A DNA stretch of 64,000 nucleotides from Batkoa obscura (Eukaryota > Entomophthoromycota > Entomophthoromycetes > Entomophthorales > Batkoaceae), in assembly GCA_030770535.1 (NCBI GenBank), contig JASVEC010000062.1:62001-126000 (forward strand), in the 5' to 3' direction. Below the pieces are notes generated by a model. The model searched no databases and had not been told where the DNA came from. It saw only the letters and a list, made by a program, of their open reading frames with translations. This document shows, in pieces, positions 1-9,750 of the stretch. The first letter of the stretch is position 1; each line of letters opens with the position of its first letter. The position numbers and the translations under genes are program-made.

Positions 1-202
1 AGATCTTTCTTATAATATTTCATATAAATTTTACAACAGTATCATCTATTTGATTTATCTTACATATCCATAACTTATTATATGCTATTGTTCATAATTC
101 AAAACTATCTTGGTTACATAAACTAAAACCCTTCGACTTATAATTAATTAATCAAGCAAAAATTGCTTTTAACTCCAACCACTGAGTACCAGATTTCACA
201 AT
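1..202 (+). mobile_element. Decayed right end of an LTR (solo LTR fossil)
   Basis: The stretch ending in GAGTACCAGATTTCACA aligns by eye with the right part of the LTR-like element at 55558-56005, sharing phrases such as CATAAACTAA, CTTTCGACTTATA and the terminal ACA. Only the 3' portion lies in the window and it has clearly diverged. No internal retroelement coding region is seen next to it, so it is an old, broken solo LTR or LTR fragment. Confidence 0.5.
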
Positions 203-1176
203 ACAAAAAACTAAAATAATAATTTTTTTACAGTTGTATTTGTAAAAGTTTAAAATTTAAAATAACTAAATTTTATTATAGAAGATAAAAATAATAATGT
301 TAAGAATAATTTTTTATAACTATTAAATATAGATATTAAGTATAGAAGTAATGTTTCTTATAATTAAATAGTAGTTTTTTTATTAGCTATTTAATTTTTA
401 TCTGATTTAATTTAAAACATTTAAAATATAAGTTCTTTTTTATAGCTTGATTTCTCATAATTATCTATGAGCTCAAAAATACATTTAATAAAATTTTAAG
501 CAAAAAAATAAAAAGTTCCTAATAAAGAATACTTAGAATGATTTTTTTGTTTATTTTGTTAATTTAATTCAACTATTATAACATAAGTATATGATTACTA
601 AAAAATCTTTTTATAATAGACATAGATAGTTGAGTTTGAAGGAGCATTTAAAAACTTTTGCCTTTTAATATAATATTTTCAACCTATCATAGTTATCTCA
701 AAAAATTGAACAAGTGTAATTTTTACATTTTGTCTACTTTCACTTTTAACAACTATTTAAAAAATCAATAATTTTATTTATATTATTTTGAAGTAGCCTG
801 TAATATGTTGAAAACATTGTATACAAAACTAAAAACTAAGAAAATTTTTAAAACGCTATGCTAAACTAAAGTAGTGAAAAATTGAAAGTATGAGATTTAC
901 CGAGTTAAAACATTCAAATATGAAATTTAAGCTGTGATGACCCAAATAATGAACAATGAATTTAAACTTTATCACCATTTTTTTAGACATTTATTTTTTA
1001 CTAAGACAAGCAATAATGATTTAAAAGTCAACTTCATTGGTTAATCTTTCCTACTTGATAAAAAATATGTTTGGTCATAATAAAAAAATTAGAAAAATTC
1101 CATTCCCTAATTGTTACGTCATAGGAGTTATACTATAAATATTAAAACTCAACAATTGCTTTTGATTAATTTAAAA
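203..1176. other. Intergenic, AT-rich, nothing recognised
   Basis: No ORF with family resemblance, no tRNA-like fold and no repeat shared with the rest of the window was seen. The last 200 bases should hold the promoter of the BAP31-like gene. Confidence 0.5.
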
Positions 1177-2109
1177 ATGGCTTTGTATCACAAATTTGTA
1201 TTTGGACTTTTAGTGTCAGAGGTAAACATTGAATCCATTTAAATGATATAATACTAAACGTTACTATAGATTATTACTTATATTGGCTTGATGGTATAAA
1301 GTTTTTTGGTTTTTTAGTTTGTATTTTAACTTTTAATTGTAAAGATCCCATTGCCAAATACTATGCGTCAAAGGATGCTGGTATGGATTAAGAATAATGT
1401 GATCAGTCGAGTTCAATATACCCTCAAAATTGTTGGAGTGTAAACTAATTTATTATTTATTTGATTATTAACTAATTTTCTTAGTTTTATCTTTATTTTA
1501 TTTATAGGTAGAAATATATCTTTTAATTTAATAATTATTTAATGTTGTAAAGATTCTATAAATGGTTTGAATAAGGCATTAGAGAAAGGTGAGATTACTG
1601 AGGGCACTGTTGATGTTCGTACAGATACATCTATTCAAGTTAAAAAGTTTTTTGCTCAACGTAACGTGTAATAATATTTAATTATACTACCATTTTCGTT
1701 TTTTAATCTTATACTAGATATTTGTGCGGAATCACTATGTTCCTTTCATTGTAAGATAATTTGCCTTAACAAACGTTATTCCTAATCTTTTATTAGTATT
1801 TTGAATTATACCTTCGAACAAATTATAGAGCTCTTAAACACCAAAGAAAAGTTAACCATCTTAGAATCAAATGTATTAGCTATAAATTTTATAGATTTTA
1901 ATTCTAATAATAATTGTTAGGCACCTAACGGATCCGAAATTAGCCAAAAGTTCGATGAACAAGTTAAAGAACTAGATCGTCTTAACGATGAATTACTTTT
2001 AGCTAAAGAAAAATCTGCTGATTTTGATAATTTAAAAAAGAAGATTGATGATCAACAAAAAGAATACTCTAAAATCCAAGAAGAAATAAAGAAAGCTAAA
2101 GCTGCTTAA
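1177..2109 (+). CDS. YET3: BAP31/Yet3-like ER membrane protein
   Basis: Eight exons: 1177-1221, 1270-1293, 1345-1439, 1485-1507, 1553-1667, 1718-1750, 1797-1872, 1921-2109 (199 aa). BAP31/Yet proteins are three-pass ER membrane proteins that act as cargo-sorting chaperones at ER exit; that role is family knowledge. Visible features: a first membrane segment ending in IPLPN, a second hydrophobic segment FIFILFID (about residues 56-63), the hallmark KKFFAQRN followed by a third segment (YLCGITMFLSF), and a C-terminal coiled coil rich in Lys/Glu/Leu ending KKAKAA. No clear KKXX retrieval motif, although Lys residues sit near the end. Exon 2 is a 24-nt micro-exon encoding IITYIGLM; skipping it breaks the first membrane helix. 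Ends with TAA. Confidence 0.86.
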
Positions 2110-2622
2110 ACTTTTATGTGTTAATATATTTTAATAAATGCACCTAACGTATTGGTTTATAATTATATTTTGATTTTATCTATTGTTAAACTTTTGAATG
2201 CTTAGAAATGGTTTTTTAGTTCAAGCATTATTGCTATTTTTAGTATACTCAAAATAAGTTTTTATAAACTTTTTTTATCAAAACATTAAACTCTTATAAT
2301 ATTTATAGAATACTGAAAAAGTATGATACTAACAAGACATTATTAAATATAGTTTAATGTTGATATAATAAAGTGAATCGAAAGATCGTCTAATCAACTA
2401 AGAAAATAGAACATGGCAATTGAAATATTCATAAGTTTTATTAAAATAGCTTGATAATTATATCCCAGAATGAGTTGATTTGGTATTGAATTATGAAGCA
2501 TCAAAATGTGGATGAAATTGATGGCTCATTATTTCCCAATTATTAAAGACAAGTTTAATATTATATTATAAAAATAGTTTTTTTTGGCAAAATAAGAATC
2601 AAAAATACCATCATAACCCCCT
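2110..2622. other. Convergent intergenic, nothing recognised
   Basis: AT-rich spacer between the 3' ends of the BAP31-like gene and the MPE1-like gene. It should hold both polyadenylation regions. No gene or repeat seen. Confidence 0.5.
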
Positions 2623-5019
2623 TCACATGTTTGTAGGCCCTAAGCGTGAAGTAATACTTGGGCGGGAATTCTTATTACTTTGAGTATCATGACGATCATG
2701 GCTTAAATTTCTTGAAGATTTATTATCCCTACGTCTAGAAGTGTCTCTTCGGCTGCTGTTACGAGTATTAGACCTGGATCTACTTCTATCTCTACCTCTA
2801 CGTCTATCTTTATCTCTATCATCACGATAGTTGTTTCTGCGATCTCTAGATGGAGAGCGGCGGCTACGACCCCTATGATTAGCTGGTGAGCGTGAACGAG
2901 ATCTTCTTACAGAACGGGATCTGCTACGTCTTGATCTCCTATCACGAGATCTAGATCTACCTCTGGGTTTACGTGAAGAAGTATTACCCTCATGGCCTCT
3001 TCTTGGAGATGGAGAGTCCCTTCGGTTATGATTACCCCTTTCAGATCTACTTCTGGAACGATTGGAATGACTGGATCTACCTCTTCTATTGTCTCTTTCA
3101 CGTGAACAACCAGTGCGCCTATCTGACTGAAAATTCTTACGTCCTTGGTTACCACTATTATAATCATTCCTTGATTTATTATGTTTACCAAAGTTTTGGT
3201 CATAAAAGTCCGTCCCTACAAGCTTTTCCATAGGAGGTATAGTAATATGGCCAGTAATACCATTATCAGGAGTCCAGTGTAATGGTGGCAGCTCAATTGT
3301 ATTTGAAGCGTTTTCATTAAAACGACCATCACCTGATTTCAAATCATCTATACAATTTACTACAAATTATTGAAATTAACAAAGAATTTACCTTCACGCT
3401 GTTGATTACGATTTCTAGGATTGTAATCATTATTTCTAGAGTTATAATCGTTATTTCTGTTTGAATAGTCATTGTTTCTATTAGAGTAATCGTTATTTCT
3501 ATTGGAATAGTCATTACTTCTATTAGAATAATCAACATGATTGTCCCTAGAATCAGCAACTGTAATGATTTGTCTTGGATTGTGTTCAATGTGAGGTTGA
3601 ATATCATCTTGGATATCGTTGCTTTCCTCAGCAATAGGGTTGGGTTTATCCATTTCATGTTCAGATCCATTATCACCAAGACGATCTTTAGCCCACTTTC
3701 TTAAATGTTCACCAACATCTGCCCGGATTGAATGCTCAGCAATTAAATTGTCTGGGACAATACCTACTTTATTACAAGATGGGCATTTAAAATGCTTTTC
3801 AGGATCAGGATTAATTAAAGCTTCAGTAATGCCTAAAAATTGTTTAGTCTCTACTAACAAAACACAAAGAATCTTACAATCTAAACAGAATAGAGTTCTA
3901 CAGCAAGGAACAGATACAGCATTTACTAAGAGCTTTTGGCATACTTTACATTGTAATTCATTTACAATTGGTGCAGTCTCACGTAGCTCTTCAAAAGAGA
4001 ATCCTGATGCTCTTTGATTCATTCTAATTTTTTCCCAAGCAGTACTAAAAAAGTTATTATTTACATGTTAAAAATAGATATTAATTACCTATTGGCCTGA
4101 GCAATAACTAAAGTACCATCGCTTGCTACCATTGCACCTTTTCCATCTGGCACTTGCTCAACATTTTTTAGGAAAGAACGAGGAATACCTGTCGTTTTTT
4201 TTACTCTAGGCTGCATATTCTTTCTATCGACCTGTGATGGACAATTTTGAACATAATGCCCTTTTATACCACATTTATGACATACATAATTGGCAGAAAT
4301 GGGCTTATTAAACTGATTTTGGTTTCTTTGGGCCGAATAGTTTTGACCGCCTCTATAAGAACCCTGGTGTCCACCCATGTGAGCGTTTTGTTGTCTCCAT
4401 TGAGTTGAGGTTTGGTCAAAAAGTGCTTGCAATTTCTCTTCTTCATTTTCTCCAGGAATAACGCCATCCATAGATAAAGTGATATCGCCAAAAGCAGGAT
4501 TATTGTCATCTTCATCGTTGTAATTGTTGCCTTTATTCCCATATGAACTTAAATCCGCATGAACTTCTCCAGTTTTGGCCTGTAAAGCGTTTTGTGGATC
4601 ATCCGATATATAATACATAGCATTTGTACCCCCGGGCTTAGCAGGAACTCTTCTTACATAAACAGAAGTGTTTTTAGGAATGAGCATAGAGTCATCCAGG
4701 TAATCTAAATAGAAATTAATTTAAAAAAAGGCTGACTTGAAAATTAAAATCTTTATTAAACATAAGAGGTAGCTTTTTAGAGGGAAATAAATAAAGGGTA
4801 AGAGTATTGGGAGAAAGATGAAATGAAGAAAAATAAAATAGATTGTTATTTACCTTCGTTTGTTTGAGCGTTTGAGATAATAATATCCGAGTCCGTTCCT
4901 CTTAGTTTTTGAGCAATGAGGATTTCACGCTTTAAATTAAATAAAGGGAATGAAAGTCCTTCAAAAGTAACAGAATCATAATTTTTTGCTGATTTAAATT
5001 TATAATGTATCACAGACAT
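2623..5019 (-). CDS. MPE1: MPE1/RBBP6-like pre-mRNA 3'-end processing ubiquitin ligase
   Basis: Five exons on the minus strand: 5019-4854, 4704-4089, 4044-3878, 3832-3392, 3347-2623 (704 aa). Mpe1/RBBP6 is a subunit of the cleavage and polyadenylation factor. Domains in order: N-terminal ubiquitin-like DWNN domain starting MSVIHYKFKSAKNYD; a CCHC zinc knuckle (CHKCGIKGHYVQNC, about residue 185-200); a U-box/RING-type module CKVCQKLL...PCCRTLFCLDC...CPSC (about residues 290-340); Asn/Tyr-rich heptad-like repeats of DYSNRNN type; then a long Arg/Ser-rich tail. The 45-nt intron 3833-3877 lies inside the RING, has a length divisible by three and no stop, so it is easily read through; removing it restores LDCITEALINPDPE as in the family. 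The RS tail resembles metazoan RBBP6 more than the short budding-yeast protein. Stop is TGA. Confidence 0.93.
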
Positions 5020-5749
5020 TATCAAATTCTAAAAATTAAAGCACTAAAAAAAATTTTCTATTTTTTATTTATTTTTAAAATGCTTGTTGGAGATTTATTC
5101 TTCCTTAATTAGCCAATGAAGTTTACTTTAACCAATGTTACTTATGGTTAATTAAAATAAGAGTTGTAAAGCTAGATTTCAATTTAATGTCCATAATGCA
5201 ATGTTATTTATTATCTATATTCGTTGATTCATTTATTAGATTAAATAGGTCAAATATTTGAAAACAGTATCCTATAGTATTTTGATTGTAGTCATTTTTT
5301 TTGTACAATTTTTAATATAAAACTTTAACAAATATCACTAATTAAAATGTTTTAATCAAAATCTAATTTTAAGTGGTATTTATATTGATAAAAAATAATT
5401 TTATTAACAAAGTCACATATATCTGTATAATTAATTTAATCACTTACAATTTTTTTGAAGTTATAGCTATATTATGTTTTGTATTTTGAGCTTTTATACC
5501 TGCTTACTTCAAAGATGCTAAATAATAATATATCAAGTACTTAGATAGCTCACTATAAAATTAAAAATAAAATTATGCCAACACTAGTGAGTCAAATACA
5601 AATTATAATTCTTTAACTTTGATGGTATTAAAGATAAATAAAAGATAACATGGAGTATACTTCTAGAAACTTTTTAAGTAAATTTAATTAATAATTTATT
5701 CAAAGAATGATTAAATTTAAATCTCTATATTGATAGTAAAAACTGAAAG
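5020..5749. other. Intergenic, nothing recognised
   Basis: AT-rich spacer between the start of the MPE1-like gene and the end of the SAS10-like gene. It must hold the MPE1 promoter. No coding relic or shared repeat was identified. Confidence 0.5.
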
Positions 5750-7757
5750 CTATTGAAAGCGTACAGATCTAGAAAGATGAGTCTTAATACCAGTAGCTTC
5801 ACCACCATATGAAGTCTTAGAATCTTGCACAACTCTCTTGAAACTGGATAATTTCTTACTAGCTTTTTCGAACTTCTTACGATGTTTAACACGTGGATTA
5901 CGTTGCTCTTTCTTACGCTTAGGTGTAAGACCTTTGTTTTTGAGTATCTTGTAAGAAGCAATACGTTTAGAGCTTCCTTCAACTTCTTGTTCATCAGGAT
6001 TCATTGCCTTCCATGCCTCTGTTCTACGCTCCATTTCTTCAGGATCAAGTACCTTAACTCTCTTAGTATTCTTCCTTTCTTTCTTGGTTTCTTCTATTGA
6101 TGGTGTTACTTCGTTTTCATCATCATCGAATATATCAGCGTCATTGGATTGGTTATTGATAGCTTGATTAACTGGCTGTTTATATTTTTCATCTTTTGAT
6201 TTATATGGTATATCAATATCACCAGTAAATTTAGGCAATTTGGCACGTTTTTGATTTATGACGGAAGCATAATGCCTTAAACTCTTCTTTTTTATCATCT
6301 TTTCAGCTGCATCCGCTTCATCAAGATACTCAGTATCCTGGAAGTCGGATTCTTTGGCCATTCTTTTTGATCCTGAAGTTTTAAGAGAGCGTCTTAATTC
6401 TGCTAATGTTTGTTCGGGTAATGCTTCCACATCTGAGCTTTGAGGTTCTGAATCGATGGCTTCTTCTTTATCTTCCAAAGCTTCTTCATCCTGAGACTCT
6501 TCCTCTTCTTCTTCTTCTAATGATAAGTCTTCATTACTGTTTTCGTCTAATTCTTGATCTCCAACAACTCCGCCATTTTCTATTACAATGATAGCTTCTT
6601 TAACCATTTCCAGTAAGTCATCTGATCCTTCTTCAGCATCTTCTAAATTTTTAATAATGTTGGCATGTTTTATTAAAACATCAATTATAGGATGATCTTG
6701 AAGATTAGGAGTTCCAACAGACTTCAAATACAAATAGAAAGATATATTAGTAAGATAATTTAATGTTGTTTCATACTTTAAATAGAAATGTTGAAGTAAT
6801 GGGGTTGCTTTGACTACTTCTGGGCTTAATTCTTTAATTCTAATACATGTTAATGTCATATAAATTATTTTGACAATAAAATTACTTTATAGCAACTTCA
6901 GAGGACTCATCTTTTACTATTTCCCACTTTTCTTTAAGTTGTTCTAAAAGTCCAAAAAGTTCTGGCGAATCTTTCTCTAACATTTCAATGGCTTCGTCTT
7001 TAGTACAACTATCTCCTTTCTTTATGCTTTTGATAGGCTGAGTCAAATCTATATTTTTTAATTCCTTATCCAAATCAAGAACTAATTTATGATCTTCCAA
7101 TTCATCCTAATAAAATTTAGTATATTAAAAAATAAATTGTATAATAGATACTTTAATAAGGTCTTTTCCAGTTAGTTGACCATAAGTAGGAGCCATAAAA
7201 TCTTGTTCGTTCATAGTATTGACCCTCATTTTTTGGATTCTTATTGCTTCCTCTTCTTCGAGTCTAGCATCTTCTTCATCTTCAACCTCATCACCATCAT
7301 AATAATTCGATTTTTTTGTGCCCCAATCTATAAAATATTAATATGTATACTTATATCGATAACTTTATTATACCTTCCATGGTATCTTCCTCTTCTTCTT
7401 CCTCTTCTTCTTCTTCCTCTTCTTCCTCTTCCTCTTGAGGGTATTCAATGCCAAGTATCTCTTCATCTTCAATATCATCTAGAAATTTTTTTAGCTATAT
7501 AAAACCAACAATAATATGTGATACCTGAATCATTATCGTTATCATCAAAGCTTATTTTGTTTCTGCTATCATGGACTAGAAAAATATTAATATAAGTTTA
7601 AGTATCTAAAAATAGAATTACATTTATCAATGTCATCATGTTCAATGTCATTCCAGTTCTTTATAGCTTTTGAAGTATACTTCTCGCTTTTGTGGCTATC
7701 GAGCTCTTGGCTTGGTTGAGCATTTGCAGCTCCTTTCTTACGGTTTCTTTTTCCCAT
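5750..7757 (-). CDS. SAS10: SAS10/UTP3 small-subunit processome protein
   Basis: Seven exons on the minus strand: 7757-7622, 7575-7525, 7478-7374, 7327-7152, 7106-6886, 6839-5750 (the last is long), giving 592 aa if these six blocks are joined (so six exons, five introns). Sas10/Utp3 is a nucleolar protein of the 90S pre-ribosome needed for 18S rRNA maturation. Visible: a basic start MGKRNRKKGAAN; a very acidic stretch with a run of about 17 Glu near residue 85; the Sas10/Utp3 (C1D-like) helical domain around residues 160-290, including LSPEVVKATPLLQHFYLKY; a further acidic region; and the diagnostic basic C-terminal Sas10 block RNPRVKHRKKFEKA...SYGGEATGI...SRSVRF. Ends with TAG. All phases close without a frame problem. 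Confidence 0.94.
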
Positions 7758-8565
7758 TTAAAACTTAAACAACAATTTTAAAATTCTCGAAATTAATTTT
7801 ATTTTTTATTTTTTTTATTCTGCAAAAATAACCATTAAAATTGCAACTTCCTGGAGTAAATAAACCAAGATTGATGTAGATTAGACAATTTATCATATTC
7901 GTTATATTGGCACAGGAGGAAAGTATTAAATTAGACACTTTAAATTTCTTTTCATTTTGTTACTTGTCTCACTTCTAACTATTGATCTTTTAAGTTAAAT
8001 ATTAAGGATGATCCGAAATATATATTTTGCACTAAGATCCGGAATATATCTATCGGAGGCAGCTTGCTTACAAATTAATCGTAAAACCCCACCAAATTTA
8101 CAAACACTAGGATTCCCAAAATAATTTTATTAAACAGGAATCGAAAAGTTTAATCGATTTTGAATCAATGTCCACTAAACCTAAACATAATTTTAATATA
8201 TTCTTAAATAGTTTTTGACATTCTCAGGTATTAATATCCATACTTTAAACTTTTTAGTCGTATTAATAGTATTTTTTATTCAAATGTAATAAACTATCTA
8301 TTGTATGAGAAAATAGCAAATCTGCTTGAATAAAATTTATCTATTTTTTATATTAAGTTTTTTAAATATTATAAAATAAAAACATACATTCAAATATTAA
8401 ACATAGCATATATATATGTTATACTCTTATTTTGAAACATACTTCAGATACGTACATAATATAAAAACCAAATAATTATAAACACATTGAATATTTAATA
8501 AAAAAAGATCCAATTCTATTAACATAAGGATTAAATATTTAAATTTGATTCTTTATATTATTAAT
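7758..8565. other. Intergenic, nothing recognised
   Basis: AT-rich spacer upstream of SAS10 and downstream of the CHCHD2-like gene. No repeat family member or coding relic seen. Confidence 0.5.
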
Positions 8566-9018
8566 CTAACGAGAGGCGGCAAAGGATTGGCATTGCTTAA
8601 GCATATCTAAATAGAATTGGCAAGCAGAAATATCATTATTATTACTTTCTAAGCAATTGGTAAAAGCTTTAGCATCAGCTTGGCATGAGCCAGATCCATG
8701 TTGTTCTGAAGCTGCATAATAAGAATGTTGAGGTTGAGCAGCTTGGGCTGGCTGAGCGCTTTCTGAGCTTCCAAATAAAGAAGAAACTCCATTGGCAAGG
8801 GTATGTCCAACAGCACTACCTACAGCTACACCTGCGGCAGTAGTTGCCATTTGTGCGAAAAGCCCTGGTTGTTTTGGGGCAGCAGCAGCTGGAGCATGCA
8901 TTGGTGCTGGAGGTGCTGGAGCACGGGCCATTGATGATGGTGCGGCATAAGTAGAAGCACTACGGGATTGTGTTTGTGCTGGGGAACGAGCTGGAGCTGA
9001 ACGAGATTTACGAGGCAT
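8566..9018 (-). CDS. MIX17: CHCHD2/CHCHD10/Mix17-like mitochondrial twin-CX9C protein
   Basis: Single exon, 150 aa. This family works in the mitochondrial intermembrane space, is imported through Mia40 oxidation, and is linked to respiration and cristae stability. Visible: an Arg/Ser-rich presequence-like start (MPRKSRSAPARS); an Ala/Pro/Gln-rich low-complexity stretch; a central hydrophobic Gly/Ala segment (MATTAAGVAVGSAVGHTLANG, about residues 57-77) typical of CHCHD2; and a C-terminal CHCH domain with two CX9C motifs, CQADAKAFTNC and CQFYLDMLKQC. Its local base composition is richer in G+C than the surroundings because of Ala/Pro codons. ATG is unambiguous; ends with TAG. Confidence 0.92.
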   Translation of the reverse strand: MPRKSRSAPARSPAQTQSRSASTYAAPSSMARAPAPPAPMHAPAAAAPKQPGLFAQMATTAAGVAVGSAVGHTLANGVSSLFGSSESAQPAQAAQPQHSYYAASEQHGSGSCQADAKAFTNCLESNNNDISACQFYLDMLKQCQSFAASR

Positions 9019-9750
9019 TTTAATTAAAAATTGAAGATGAAATTTTGAGTTTATTTTGATTTTAAACTCAAAATCATGGGTAAAGTTGTATAGTTTTTAG
9101 CCAATCATATCCGGAAATTGTGGAATCTTAAGTTGATGTGTTTTTCCAAAATTAAAGATCAAAAGAAGATTCTAGATTAGGTAAGATAATCTTACAACTA
9201 AATATATATTGGCAATTACTAATTGTTATAACAATTTGGGTATTAATAATACCATTAAAACTATTTATAGCATAGAAAGTCTGCTGTAACTTATAGAAAT
9301 TAAGTAATTATTAGATGCTTCACTGATTAATGGGTTATCAATTGGTGTGATATTCAAATAATATATGGGGATGTGTTTTTTTGTTTAAGAATTTCACTAA
9401 TAATCTTTCCACTCAAATAGCGCTTAAAAATGTAAAAAGTGATAAAGCTAAAAACTACATCCTCATATAGTAGCTTTTCAGTAAAATAAAAGCAGCTTTA
9501 TATACATAAGTTTATAAATTAGTTAAACAAACAAAAAGCCGTATCAATGTTAAGCTTTAAGCTGGCAGGGTTAAATTTGGATCCTTACAATATTTCATTA
9601 ATATATAATCAAAAAATAAGCGTTCCATCCACCTCATTTTTAAAATATAACAGTAAATCTTTTTAACTATAAACTTTTTGAGCTTTTTATTATGCTACTA
9701 AAATTTTATTATAAATTATAATTTTATGATAACAAACAAAATACATTATA
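9019..9750. other. Intergenic with one MITE
   Basis: AT-rich spacer between the CHCHD2-like start and the TBC gene end. Apart from the MITE at 9364-9469 nothing was recognised. Confidence 0.5.
9364..9469. mobile_element. MITE family 1, copy 1
   Basis: About 106 bp. It starts TATGGGGATGTGTTTTTTTG and ends ACTACATCCTCATATA, so the ends are inverted repeats of about 14-16 bp. The interior carries the family phrase AAGAATTTCACTAATAATC and AATAGCGCTTAAAA. TA at both outer edges suggests a TA target duplication as in Tc1/mariner elements. Confidence 0.75.

Noticed and set aside
1318-1344. In-frame TAA in the first membrane helix of the BAP31 gene, suggesting a reassigned stop codon or a pseudogene
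   Set aside because: A micro-exon at 1270-1293 flanked by good splice sites restores the family sequence; the TAA lies in an intron. Stops TAA, TAG and TGA all end other genes normally.
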